NCBI RefSeq assembly: GCF_014205255.1
Contig: NZ_JACHNE010000001.1
Coordinates: 806,001-870,000 of the forward strand
Source: Streptomyces caelestis
GTDB lineage: Bacteria > Actinomycetota > Actinomycetes > Streptomycetales > Streptomycetaceae
Direction of reading: 5' to 3'
DNA length: 64,000 nt
Under the pieces are notes generated by a model that saw only the letters and a program-made list of their open reading frames with translations, did no database searches and was not told the origin of the DNA. Positions 1-8,050 of the stretch are shown piece after piece; position 1 is the first letter of the stretch; each line of letters begins with the position of its first letter. Made by a program: the position numbers and the translations under genes.

Positions 1-49
1 GAGACGTCCCGGCACCGGCCCCCCGTGCGTCCCTCCCCGCGTACGGGGG

Positions 50-2014
50 TCAGTGCCGTGCCGGAGCCGCCAACCGGTGCAGCCGCAGGGCGAGCTGGAT
101 CTCCAGGGTGCGGGCCGGGCTCTGCCAGTCGTCGCCGAGGAGGCGGCCGACGCGCTCCAGACGCTGGGCGACCGTGTTCACGTGGACGTGCAGTTCGTCC
201 TTGGTGCGGACGGGACTCATGCCACAGGCGAAGTACGCGTCGAGGGTGCGCAGCAGTTCGGTGCCACGTCGTCTGTCGTAGTCGACGACCTGGCCGATGG
301 TGCGGTCGACGAAGCCGGGGATGTCCCGGTCGCCGGCCAGGAGCAGCCCCAGGAAGCCGAAGTCCTCGGCGGCGGCCCCGTCCCCGGAGCGGCCGAGGAG
401 CCGCAGGGCGTCGAGACAGCGCCGGGCCTCGGCGTAGGCCGTGGTCACGGAGTCGGGGCGGGTGGCGAAGTTTTGGGCGGGTGCGGAGGCACCGACGGTG
501 ACCGGTGCGTGGACCGCTGTGCCCAGGTGCCGGGCGGCTCGGCGGGCCAGTTCGGTGGCGGTGTCGCCGGGGCCGAGGGGCAGCAGCAGGACGGTGCCGC
601 CGTCGCGTGCCGCGGCCAGGCCGTGCCGGGTCGCGGCGAGGTGGGACGCGGCGGCGCCGAGGCGTCTGCGGGCGTCCGCCTCCTGGTCGGCGTCGGGCGC
701 GTCACCCTCCAGGCGCGCGGCCAGCACGACATGGACCGCGTCGAGATCGGCGTGGAGGCGGGCCGCGCGCTCCCGCAGCAGGCGCGGGTCGCGGTCGCGG
801 GCGTCGAGCAGGTCGTCCAGGAGCTCGCCGCGAACGCGTTGTTCGGCCTCGGCGGCGGACCGGCGGGCCAGGAGCAGCAGGGAGGTGACCATGGCGGCAC
901 GCTCCAGAGTGCGCTGATCGACGGGGTCGAGCCCCGGGTGGCCGCGCAGCACGAGTGCGCCGAGCAGTTCTCCCCCGGCGGCGACGGCGGCGATCCAGTC
1001 GTCCTCGTGCCGCATCGCGTGGCCCTCCGCGCGGGACGCCTCAAGTGCCCCGGCCGGTGCCGCGGCGGCCTCGGCGAACTCGACCGTGCCGTCGAGGACC
1101 TCGGACACGGCGGCGGCCACGTCGTGGACCCCGCCGCCGCGCAGGACGAGCTCGGCGAGCCGGTCGTGCACGTCGGAGGCGCGTTCGATGACGCCGCTGC
1201 GGTCCTGGATGATCTCGTTGGCCCGCTCCAGGCCGGCGAGGGCCGACCGGGTCTCGGCGAGCAGGTTGGCGGTGTCGATGGCGGCCGCGGCGAGGGCGGC
1301 GAAGGAGCCCAGCAGGGCGATCTGCTCCCGCTCGAAGACCCGGGCACGGCGGTCCGCGGCGAACAGCACGCCGATGACGTGGTGCCCGAGCGTGAGCGGC
1401 ACGCCGAGGATGGCCACGAGCCCCTCGTCCCGCACGCCGGCGTCGATGGTGAGGGTGTGCTGGAAGCGGGCGTCCTTGAAGTAGTCGTCGGTGACATAGG
1501 GGCGTGCGGTCTGTGCGACCAGACCGCCGAGCCCCTCTCCCATGCCGAGCCGCAGCTGCTGGAACCGGGCCGCGACCGACCCCTCGGTGACCCGCATGTA
1601 GGTGTCGCCCCTCGCCGGGTCGTTCAGGCTGAGGTACGCGACATCGGTGCCCAGCAGCGACCGGGCGCGCTGCACGATCGCCTGGAGTACGGCGTCCAGG
1701 TCGCGCAGCCCGGCGAGGTCGTGGGCGGTCTCGAACAGTGCGGACAGCTCAGCCTCGCGGCGGCGCCGTCCCTCCAGCTCCGAGCGCACGCGCAGGGCGA
1801 GCGGCTTGGCCCGCTGGAGTGCGGCGATCCACTCCGCCGGGCGCCCTTCGGCGCGCGCGAGCAGCACCGGCTGCTCGTAGGCGTCGGCGGACGCGCCCCG
1901 GGCCAGGAGCTCGAGGTACGGCGTCTCGACGCCGGCCGGGGGCGGTTCGGCGATGCCGGCGGAGCGCTCGGCTGACTGCACGTGATCGCTGGACATGCTC
2001 ACAGGATTCACCAT
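50..2014 (-). CDS. PucR/CdaR-type transcriptional regulator with GAF sensor domain
   Basis: This is a 654-residue cytoplasmic regulator. A GAF domain lies at about residues 90-245, followed by a helical linker and a C-terminal PucR-type helix-turn-helix (about 600-640, around TKDELHVHVNTVAQRLERV), the arrangement of PucR/CdaR activators. It lies 55 bp downstream of the 3-hydroxybutyrate dehydrogenase gene on the same strand, so the two are probably cotranscribed and it may control hydroxybutyrate use; that role is inferred. The ATG at 2014 gives the longest form. An in-frame ATG at 1996 (MSSDHV) is an equally plausible start, because neither has a clear ribosome binding site. The ligand of the GAF domain cannot be read from sequence. 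Confidence 0.88.
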   Translation of the reverse strand: MVNPVSMSSDHVQSAERSAGIAEPPPAGVETPYLELLARGASADAYEQPVLLARAEGRPAEWIAALQRAKPLALRVRSELEGRRRREAELSALFETAHDLAGLRDLDAVLQAIVQRARSLLGTDVAYLSLNDPARGDTYMRVTEGSVAARFQQLRLGMGEGLGGLVAQTARPYVTDDYFKDARFQHTLTIDAGVRDEGLVAILGVPLTLGHHVIGVLFAADRRARVFEREQIALLGSFAALAAAAIDTANLLAETRSALAGLERANEIIQDRSGVIERASDVHDRLAELVLRGGGVHDVAAAVSEVLDGTVEFAEAAAAPAGALEASRAEGHAMRHEDDWIAAVAAGGELLGALVLRGHPGLDPVDQRTLERAAMVTSLLLLARRSAAEAEQRVRGELLDDLLDARDRDPRLLRERAARLHADLDAVHVVLAARLEGDAPDADQEADARRRLGAAASHLAATRHGLAAARDGGTVLLLPLGPGDTATELARRAARHLGTAVHAPVTVGASAPAQNFATRPDSVTTAYAEARRCLDALRLLGRSGDGAAAEDFGFLGLLLAGDRDIPGFVDRTIGQVVDYDRRRGTELLRTLDAYFACGMSPVRTKDELHVHVNTVAQRLERVGRLLGDDWQSPARTLEIQLALRLHRLAAPARH

Positions 2015-2069
2015 GACCGGGCCGTCCCGTCAGCCCTGTGGACAACTCTCCAATGAGACTCGGGGCCGC

Positions 2070-2870
2070 TCAGTGGGCGGTCCAGCCGCCGTCGAGCACG
2101 AGGGAGGTACCGGTCATGAAGGACGCCTGCGGACCGCACAGATACGCCACGGCCTCGGCGACCTCCTCCGGTTCGATGAGCCGCTTGACGGCGCTGTCCT
2201 GGAGCAGCACCTCGGACAGGACGCGCTCCTCGGGGATGCCGTGCGCCCGTGCCTGGTCGGCGAGCTGCTTCTCGACCAGTGGGGTGCGCACATAGGCGGG
2301 GTTCACACAGTTGGAGGTGACACCGTGGGGTGCGCCTTCGAGGGCGGTGGTCTTGGAGAGTCCCTCCAGCCCGTGTTTGGCGGCCACATAGGCCGACTTG
2401 TAGGCCGAGGCGCGCAGCCCGTGGACGGACGACACATTCACGATGCGGCCCCACCCCTGTCCGTACATGTGGGGCAGGGCACCGCGGATGAGCCGGAAGG
2501 GTGCCTCCAGCATCACGGTGAGCACCGTGTGGAAGACGTCGGGCGGGAACTCCTCGATGGGGCTCACGAGCTGGACCCCGGCGTTGTTGACGAGGACGTC
2601 GGTGCCCGCGGCGGCGAGTTCGGCGGCGTCCAGGTCGGTGAGGTCGAGGACGTGCGGTTCCACGGTGCCCGTGAGGTCACGGCCCTGTCCGGCGAGCGCC
2701 TCCAGGCCCGCGGCGTCCCGGTCGACCGCTCTCACCTTCGCCCCGGCGGCCGCGAGCCGCAGTGCGCAGGCACGGCCGATGCCGCCGGCGGCGCCGGTGA
2801 CGAGCGCGGTGCGGCCGCCGAGGTCGAGCGGGGAGGCGTGGGGAGCCGGAAGGAGACGGGGCGCGGTCAT
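2070..2870 (-). CDS. bdhA: 3-hydroxybutyrate dehydrogenase (SDR family)
   Basis: This is a 266-residue short-chain dehydrogenase, predicted to oxidise D-3-hydroxybutyrate to acetoacetate with NAD in the cytoplasm. The nucleotide-binding motif TGAAGGIG is at residues 25-32, NNAG at about 98-101, an active-site Ser in NVSSVHG, and the Tyr/Lys pair in YVAAK. The segment after the Tyr/Lys pair (NCVNPAYVRTPLVEKQ, then the long LADQARAHG insertion) is characteristic of 3-hydroxybutyrate dehydrogenases rather than generic SDRs. It is followed on the same strand by the PucR-type regulator. About 17 residues precede the Rossmann fold, which is long, so a slightly internal start is possible. Confidence 0.85.
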   Translation of the reverse strand: MTAPRLLPAPHASPLDLGGRTALVTGAAGGIGRACALRLAAAGAKVRAVDRDAAGLEALAGQGRDLTGTVEPHVLDLTDLDAAELAAAGTDVLVNNAGVQLVSPIEEFPPDVFHTVLTVMLEAPFRLIRGALPHMYGQGWGRIVNVSSVHGLRASAYKSAYVAAKHGLEGLSKTTALEGAPHGVTSNCVNPAYVRTPLVEKQLADQARAHGIPEERVLSEVLLQDSAVKRLIEPEEVAEAVAYLCGPQASFMTGTSLVLDGGWTAH

Positions 2871-2924
2871 GCCTCGACCCTAGGCAGCACCCCTGCCGCG
2901 CCCCATGTGGTCACGCCCTACAGT

Positions 2925-3404
2925 TCAGCCGGATGCAGTGGGGTCGAACCATGTGGGGGCGTCCGACAGGGCCTGCTTGATCCGCAACAGCCCGAACTCG
3001 TTCAGCTCGGGCAGAGCGTCGATGTCGAACCAGCCCACGTCCAGCGACTCGTCGTCGTGGACTCGCGCCTCTCCGCCGACGGCCCGGCAGCGGAAGGTGA
3101 TGTCCATGTACTGGCAGACGTCGCCGTTCTCGTAGGTGACGGGGTCCAGTGCCTGGACGAGGACGACCCGTTCGGCGACACAACGCACGGCCGTCTCCTC
3201 GTAGACCTCCCGCACCGCGCACGCCGCGGGCTGCTCGCCAGGGTCCGGGATGCCGCCGATCACGGACCACCGGCGCGTGTCGGACCGGCGGTTGAGCAGC
3301 ACTCTGCCCTCGTCGTCGAAGACGAGGGCGGTGACTCCGGGAAGCCAGAGCAGCTGATGCCCGGCCGAGGCGCGGAGGGTGCGGATGAAGTCGGGAGTAG
3401 CCAT
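2925..3404 (-). CDS. Nudix hydrolase
   Basis: This is a 159-residue soluble protein with one Nudix fold, expected to cleave a nucleoside diphosphate linked to another group using Mg2+. The Nudix box is clear: a Gly of GGIPDPGE, the Glu six residues on, then REVYEETAV about seven residues later, carrying the REUXEE metal-binding glutamates. The last Gly of the consensus (EExGU) is replaced by Ala. The substrate cannot be inferred; the closest general annotation in actinomycetes is a NUDIX domain protein related to ADP-ribose pyrophosphatases. It stands alone, 54 bp upstream of bdhA on the same strand. Confidence 0.85.
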   Translation of the reverse strand: MATPDFIRTLRASAGHQLLWLPGVTALVFDDEGRVLLNRRSDTRRWSVIGGIPDPGEQPAACAVREVYEETAVRCVAERVVLVQALDPVTYENGDVCQYMDITFRCRAVGGEARVHDDESLDVGWFDIDALPELNEFGLLRIKQALSDAPTWFDPTASG

Positions 3405-3472
3405 GGCCCCGACCCTAAGGGGCGGATTCCGGCGCCCCGGCGGGTTTCAGGCAGTGTGCGACCGGCGTACGG

Positions 3473-5089
3473 CTACACGTCACCGGCGCGTCGCCCGCGC
3501 AGACCGGCGCCGACGGCCCAGCCCAGTCCGCCGGCCGCGACCAGCACGAGGGCGATCTCCGGCAGGACGCCGAGCTGTGTGGCGGGGGTCTGCGAGGAGC
3601 GCAGCGGCACCTTCTGCACCAGTGAGTCGGCGACGAACATGCCGGTCTTCTGCGTGATCTTCCCGTCCGGCATGATGATCGCGCTGACCCCGCTGGTCAC
3701 CGGCACGGTCACGGTCCGGCTGTGCTCGACCGCGCGGACGCGGGACATGGCGAGCTGCTGGTAGGTCATCTCGCTGCGGTCGAAGGTGGCGTTGTTGCTC
3801 GGCACGGAGATCATCTGGGCGCCGTCGGTGACCTCGGAGCGCACGGTCCAGTCGAAGGCGGCCTCGTAGCAGGTGACGAGCCCGACCTTGGCGCCGTCCA
3901 TGGTGAACACGCCCGGCTTGGTGCCCCGGCTGAAGTCCTGGCGCTGCATCGAGGTCCAGTTGCTGTTGATCGCCCCGATCAGCGAACGGAACGGCAGGTA
4001 CTCGCCGAACGGCTGGATCTGACGCTTGTCGTACGTGTCGACGGGGCCCTTCGCCGGATCCCACAGGATCTGCTCGTTGTAGAGCTTGCCGTCCCGTTCG
4101 ACGACGCCGCCGACCGAGATGGGCACGCCGACGGCCTTGGCCGCCGTGTCGATCACGGCGCGGGCGTCGGGGTTGGCGAAGGGGTCGATGTCGGACGAGT
4201 TCTCCGGCCACAGCACGAAGTCGGGCCTCGCGACCTTGCCGGCCTTGACCTCCGCGGCCAGGCGCTCGGTCTCGCGCGCGTGGTAGTCCAGGACGGCCCG
4301 CCGCTGGGAGTTGAAGTCGAGGCCCGCCCGCGGCACATTGCCCTGGACCACCCCGACGGTGACGCTGCCGTCCTCGGCCCTGTCACTGACCAGCGGCCGG
4401 GCGGCGACGGCGCCGACGACCGGGACGGCCACGCTCAGCAGGCCCACGGCCGCCGCGGCCCGGCGCACCGTCCCGGTCCGCCGGGTCTCCACCGCGAGCC
4501 GGACGACCTCGTACAGTCCGAAGCCGCACAGAACCACCGCGAAGCCGAGCACCGGGGTGCCGCCCACCGCGGCGAGGGGCAGGAACATGCCGTCCGCCTG
4601 CCCGAACGCGATCTTCCCCCAGGGGAAGCCCTCGAACGGCACGCGCGCGCGTGCCGCCTCGCCGGCGATCCACAGAGCGGCCGCCCATACCGGCCATCCG
4701 GGCAGCTTCGACACGACGGCGACACCCGCGCCGACCAGCGCGACGAAGACCGCCTCGATCGCCACCAGGGCGAGCCAGGGGCCGGGACCGACCTCCACTC
4801 CGGTCCACACCAGCAGCGGCAGCAGGAAGCCGAGCCCGAAGAGGTAGCCGAGCCCGAGCCCCGCCTTCCAGCCGCGGCCGCGCAGCACCCAGCCGAAGAT
4901 CGCGAAGGCCGGCAGGGCCAGCCACCACAGGGTGCGGGGCGGGAAGCTGACGTAGAGCAGGAAGCCGGAGAGCCCTGCTGCGGCGGCCGGGAGGAGGCGC
5001 ACGAGCCGCCGGGCCCAGGTCCGCGCCCCGGGCGCGATCCGCGGCTCCAGCTGGTCCGACTCGCCGACGGAGGTTGCGGTGACGGTCAC
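3473..5089 (-). CDS. lnt: Apolipoprotein N-acyltransferase
   Basis: This is a polytopic membrane enzyme that N-acylates the lipid-modified cysteine of lipoproteins. The first half carries about six hydrophobic segments (for example AGLSGFLLYVSF and the FGLGFLLPLLVW region). The second half is a nitrilase-like domain with the expected catalytic surroundings: VLWPENSSD, a Lys in YDKRQIQPFGEYLPF, and the Cys in GLVTCYEAAFD. The GTG at 5089 gives 538 residues. Reading further upstream adds an Arg/Pro-rich stretch that does not look like protein, so this start was preferred, although its ribosome binding site is weak. Streptomyces often carry more than one lnt; this copy is not next to a ppm1 homologue. 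Confidence 0.87.
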   Translation of the reverse strand: MTVTATSVGESDQLEPRIAPGARTWARRLVRLLPAAAAGLSGFLLYVSFPPRTLWWLALPAFAIFGWVLRGRGWKAGLGLGYLFGLGFLLPLLVWTGVEVGPGPWLALVAIEAVFVALVGAGVAVVSKLPGWPVWAAALWIAGEAARARVPFEGFPWGKIAFGQADGMFLPLAAVGGTPVLGFAVVLCGFGLYEVVRLAVETRRTGTVRRAAAAVGLLSVAVPVVGAVAARPLVSDRAEDGSVTVGVVQGNVPRAGLDFNSQRRAVLDYHARETERLAAEVKAGKVARPDFVLWPENSSDIDPFANPDARAVIDTAAKAVGVPISVGGVVERDGKLYNEQILWDPAKGPVDTYDKRQIQPFGEYLPFRSLIGAINSNWTSMQRQDFSRGTKPGVFTMDGAKVGLVTCYEAAFDWTVRSEVTDGAQMISVPSNNATFDRSEMTYQQLAMSRVRAVEHSRTVTVPVTSGVSAIIMPDGKITQKTGMFVADSLVQKVPLRSSQTPATQLGVLPEIALVLVAAGGLGWAVGAGLRGRRAGDV

Positions 5090-5498
5090 TCCCGGAGTGT
5101 AAGGCGAGCGACCTTGACGCCGACAGCGCGGTCCATGGGGCGGCGGCGTCACACGCTGCGGGCCCTGCCCGGCGGCACTCCACAGTCGTCCACCCGCGCC
5201 CGGACGGCAGCGCCCCACGATCCCCGCCCGGCGGCAGCCGCAGCTCGCTTGCCCCACCGCGCAGGGCGTCGCCGCGTATCTGCCGCAACGTTCCTGCTCA
5301 TTTCGTCACGACACATCCACAATCCGTCCACCAGCGGCTACGGTGTGCCGAAGTCTCAGTCGTGCGGCCGGTGCCGGCCCGCGCGGCCGGGGTCTTCACG
5401 GGTCGGGGGCGACGTGGTGCGGGGGGCGGGGCGGGGTGGGTTCCAGTGGGCTGACGTCCGCGTCCGGGCAGGACGCGGAGGGTGAGAGACCAATCGTC
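5090..5498. other. 409-bp divergent intergenic region between lnt and the O-antigen-ligase-like gene
   Basis: No coding sequence is supported here. Short open frames on both strands are Arg/Ala-rich and have no plausible ribosome binding site. The region must hold the promoters of the two divergent genes. The relatively AT-rich patch around 5285-5330 is the likeliest promoter area, but no convincing -35/-10 pair could be assigned. Confidence 0.5.
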
Positions 5499-6524
5499 GT
5501 GGACGCGGCGGGCGTCGTGGTGCTGGGGGCCTGCGCCGGCTGGTCCCTGATCACGGCGGCGGTGCACGACGGCCGGCCGGAGGGTGTGCTGCTCGCGGTG
5601 CTGGCCGTGGCGGCCGGATACGCCGCCGGGCGGATCGGCGGGGCGCTGCTGCCGGTCGGCGCGCCGTGCGCCGGGGCGCTGGCCGGTATGGGGCTGACCG
5701 TGGCCGTTCCGCATCTCGCGCCGGGCCCGCAGATCACCACACCGCTGGGGCATGCCGGGGCGACGGCTGCCGTGCTGACCCTGTCGGCCGGTGCCGCGTG
5801 CTGCGCGGCCTGGGCCGCTCGCGTTCCGGCCGTGCGGTTCGGCCTGCGGCTGCTGGCCGTCGGGGCGGCGGTGCTGGCGGCCGTGCTCGGTTCGGCCACC
5901 GGCTGCGTCTCGTGTGTCGCGGTGCTGTTGTGTTCACTGGCCGCCGGCCGCATCAGGCACCGCGGCGCCGGCCTCGCCGTCCTGGGCGCGGTCGCCGTCG
6001 TGGTCACCGGTCTGACGTGGGCGGTCGCGGCACGGGCCGTGCAGGGCGGGCTCGTGGCCGCCTTGGAAGAGCGGCTGACGCCGCACCGAGTACAGCTCTG
6101 GCAGGACGCGTGGCAGCTGCTGCGGGACGACGCCGTCCTGGGAGTCGGCCCGGGGCGCTTCGGGGAGCTGAGCACGACGTCCCTGCAGTCGCTGCTGTCC
6201 GACGGCAAGCCTCACTCGGCACCCCTGCAGCAGGCGGCCGAACAGGGCGTCGTCGGTGTGGCCCTGCTGGCGGCGGCGTTCGGCTGGGTGTTGTACGCGC
6301 TGTGGCGCGGCCCCCGCCCGACCCCGGTGGTGCTCACCGCGGGCGCGGCTCTGACGGCGCTCGCGGCCATCGCCGCGCTCGGCAACGCGCTCAGCTTCAC
6401 CGCGGTGTCGGTGGGTGCGGGCCTGCTGGCGGGCATGGCCACGGCCCGGCCGCTCCCGGACGAAACGTCGAGCCACACGCCGGACACGCGCGCCCGGGGC
6501 GCCGGACGCACTCCGGCGTGGTGA
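5499..6524 (+). CDS. O-antigen ligase/polymerase-like membrane protein
   Basis: This integral membrane protein has about nine hydrophobic segments. Its main recognisable feature is the Wzy_C/WaaL signature at about residues 195-220 of the chosen form: HRVQLWQDAWQLL, then DDAVLGVGPGRFGE, followed by a conserved His (KPHSAPLQQAAEQG). In the family this motif contacts polyprenyl-linked glycan during ligation or polymerisation. The GTG at 5499 (341 residues) was chosen because the upstream 52 codons are Arg/Gly-rich and a purine-rich GAGAG lies about 10 bp before it. No other polysaccharide genes are adjacent, so the acceptor and glycan are unknown. Confidence 0.7.
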   Translation: MDAAGVVVLGACAGWSLITAAVHDGRPEGVLLAVLAVAAGYAAGRIGGALLPVGAPCAGALAGMGLTVAVPHLAPGPQITTPLGHAGATAAVLTLSAGAACCAAWAARVPAVRFGLRLLAVGAAVLAAVLGSATGCVSCVAVLLCSLAAGRIRHRGAGLAVLGAVAVVVTGLTWAVAARAVQGGLVAALEERLTPHRVQLWQDAWQLLRDDAVLGVGPGRFGELSTTSLQSLLSDGKPHSAPLQQAAEQGVVGVALLAAAFGWVLYALWRGPRPTPVVLTAGAALTALAAIAALGNALSFTAVSVGAGLLAGMATARPLPDETSSHTPDTRARGAGRTPAW

Positions 6525-6536
6525 TCGGAAGTCCGC

Positions 6537-7091
6537 TCAGTGCGCGGGAGCGCCCGGCTTGGTCCGCCCCAGCCGCGCCTTGATCACCTGTACGGCCGCC
6601 TCCGCGTCGTCCACGGTGACCGTGAAGGTGTGTCCGTCCCACAGGTCCAGCATGACGCCCTCACCCCGTCGCACGACCACCGCGGTGCCCTTCTCGGGCA
6701 GCCACCGATAGCCCCAGCCACCCCAGTGGCGGGGAGTGACGTGCGAGATGTAGGTGGCCCCCGCCACATGGGAGAGCGGGATACGGCGGCGGGGCAGTCC
6801 GATGTGGCCGCAGCGCACCTCCAGGTGCTCCTGGTCGACCCGCAGGGCGACGTGCACGAAGGCGAGCGTTCCGAAGAGGACCAGCAGCCCGGCGGCGATG
6901 CAGCCGACCACGGCCATGACCAGCGGGGCGATGCCGGACGTCCACGCCGAGTCGACGGCCAGTTCGATGCCCAGCGCCATGCAGGCGGCGCCGATGAGCG
7001 CCAGCAGCCACTGGACCCGGTTGGTGGCCCGGCCGGTCCAGACGTCGGGGTGCGCGCGGGGAGCGTTCGCGCCGTGGCGGTGGTCCCTCAT
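6537..7091 (-). CDS. Small membrane protein with PH-like C-terminal domain, function unknown
   Basis: This is a 184-residue protein. Two transmembrane helices lie at about residues 23-47 and 50-75, followed by a soluble region (RVDQEHLEVRCGHIGLPRRR) with the alternating pattern of bacterial PH-like/YdbT-type membrane-associated domains. A GWGYRW motif resembles that of uncharacterised actinobacterial membrane proteins. The ATG at 7091 was chosen over the adjacent out-of-frame ATG at 7095. It ends 12 bp from the end of the O-antigen-ligase-like gene, to which it is convergent. No specific function can be assigned. Confidence 0.72.
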   Translation of the reverse strand: MRDHRHGANAPRAHPDVWTGRATNRVQWLLALIGAACMALGIELAVDSAWTSGIAPLVMAVVGCIAAGLLVLFGTLAFVHVALRVDQEHLEVRCGHIGLPRRRIPLSHVAGATYISHVTPRHWGGWGYRWLPEKGTAVVVRRGEGVMLDLWDGHTFTVTVDDAEAAVQVIKARLGRTKPGAPAH

Positions 7092-7207
7092 GCATATGAG
7101 GTTACTCAGGTTTCGCTCCGCTGGTACCTCATGGCGGAGCGTGACTGCGCCGGCCGGGCGGTGGGCGGATCCAGAGCGCCGACGACGCCCGGTGAGACCG
7201 GCGCCGG

Positions 7208-7993
7208 TCAGCCGGCCGGCGTGACCGCCCGCAACAGCCGCCCTTCGTCGTACGCCAGGGCGGGTGCGGGCAGCGTGCCCTCGCGTCCGCTCAGCAGGAT
7301 GGTCAGAGTGCCGTGGGGCGTGGCCCCCGGCGCGGGCTGCTCGCCCAGCCGGCGCAGGGCCTGCGCGGCCACGGCGCCCGCGGAGCCGTGCAGCACGAGG
7401 GGCGGCCGGCCGGGGCGCTGGACGGCGGCCCGGATGCGCTCGGCGACCAGCTCGTAGTGGGTGCAGCCCAGGACGACGGTGGTCACGTCGTCGGGGGTCA
7501 GTGCGGCGGCCGCGGACACGGTGGCGTCGATCGCCGCCTCGTCCGCGCGTTCGACGGCCTCGGCGAGGCCCCAGCAGGGCACCTCGGTGACCGGGACCCC
7601 GCCGGCGAACTCCCGGATCAGCGTGCGCTGGTACGTGCTGCCGGTGGTGGCCGGGGTGGCCCAGATGGCGAGGTGCCCGCCGCCGGCCGCGGCCGGTTTG
7701 ATCGCCGGGACGGTGCCGATGACCGGAAGCCCGGGTTCGAGGCGGGCACGCAGGGCGGTGAGCGCGTGCACGGTCGCGGTGTTGCAGCCGACGATCAGGG
7801 CGTCGGGGCGGCGCGCGGCGGCCGCCTCGGCGACGGCCAGGGCGCGCTCGGTCAGGTCCTGCGGGGTCCTCGGGCCCCACGGCATGCCGTCCGGGTCCAG
7901 GGAGAGTACGAGATCGGCGTCGGGGCGCAGCCGCCGAACCGCGGCGGTGGCCGCCAGCAGACCGATTCCGGAGTCCATGAGCGCGATCTTCAC
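7208..7993 (-). CDS. Glutamate racemase homologue (Asp/Glu racemase family)
   Basis: This is a 261-residue cytoplasmic cofactor-independent racemase, expected to interconvert L- and D-glutamate for peptidoglycan. The MDSGIG motif starts at residue 6. The two catalytic cysteines are in GCNTAT (Cys70) and GCTHYEL (Cys177), spaced as in MurI. The third residue of the usual GGL after DSGIG is replaced (GLL), so it may be a divergent paralogue rather than the main MurI. There are no cell-wall genes nearby. It is divergent from the HpnB-like glycosyltransferase, with a 57-bp gap. Confidence 0.78.
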   Translation of the reverse strand: MKIALMDSGIGLLAATAAVRRLRPDADLVLSLDPDGMPWGPRTPQDLTERALAVAEAAAARRPDALIVGCNTATVHALTALRARLEPGLPVIGTVPAIKPAAAGGGHLAIWATPATTGSTYQRTLIREFAGGVPVTEVPCWGLAEAVERADEAAIDATVSAAAALTPDDVTTVVLGCTHYELVAERIRAAVQRPGRPPLVLHGSAGAVAAQALRRLGEQPAPGATPHGTLTILLSGREGTLPAPALAYDEGRLLRAVTPAG

Positions 7994-8050
7994 CCGATCA
8001 CGATAGACGATGAGCGGTCCCGGGCAGGTCCGGTGGGGGAGACTGCGCGC

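Noticed and set aside
1..49. Left-edge sequence
   Set aside because: Only 49 bases downstream of the PucR-type gene; no gene or hairpin could be supported.
53..1975. 640-codon open frame antisense to the PucR-type regulator
   Set aside because: It is Gly/Val/Arg-rich with no motif; the opposite strand has clear GAF and PucR domains. Such antisense frames are usual in high-GC DNA.
7313..8050. In-frame N-terminal extension of the HpnB-like gene
   Set aside because: It runs antisense through the racemase gene and is not protein-like; the GTG at 8051 has a good ribosome binding site.
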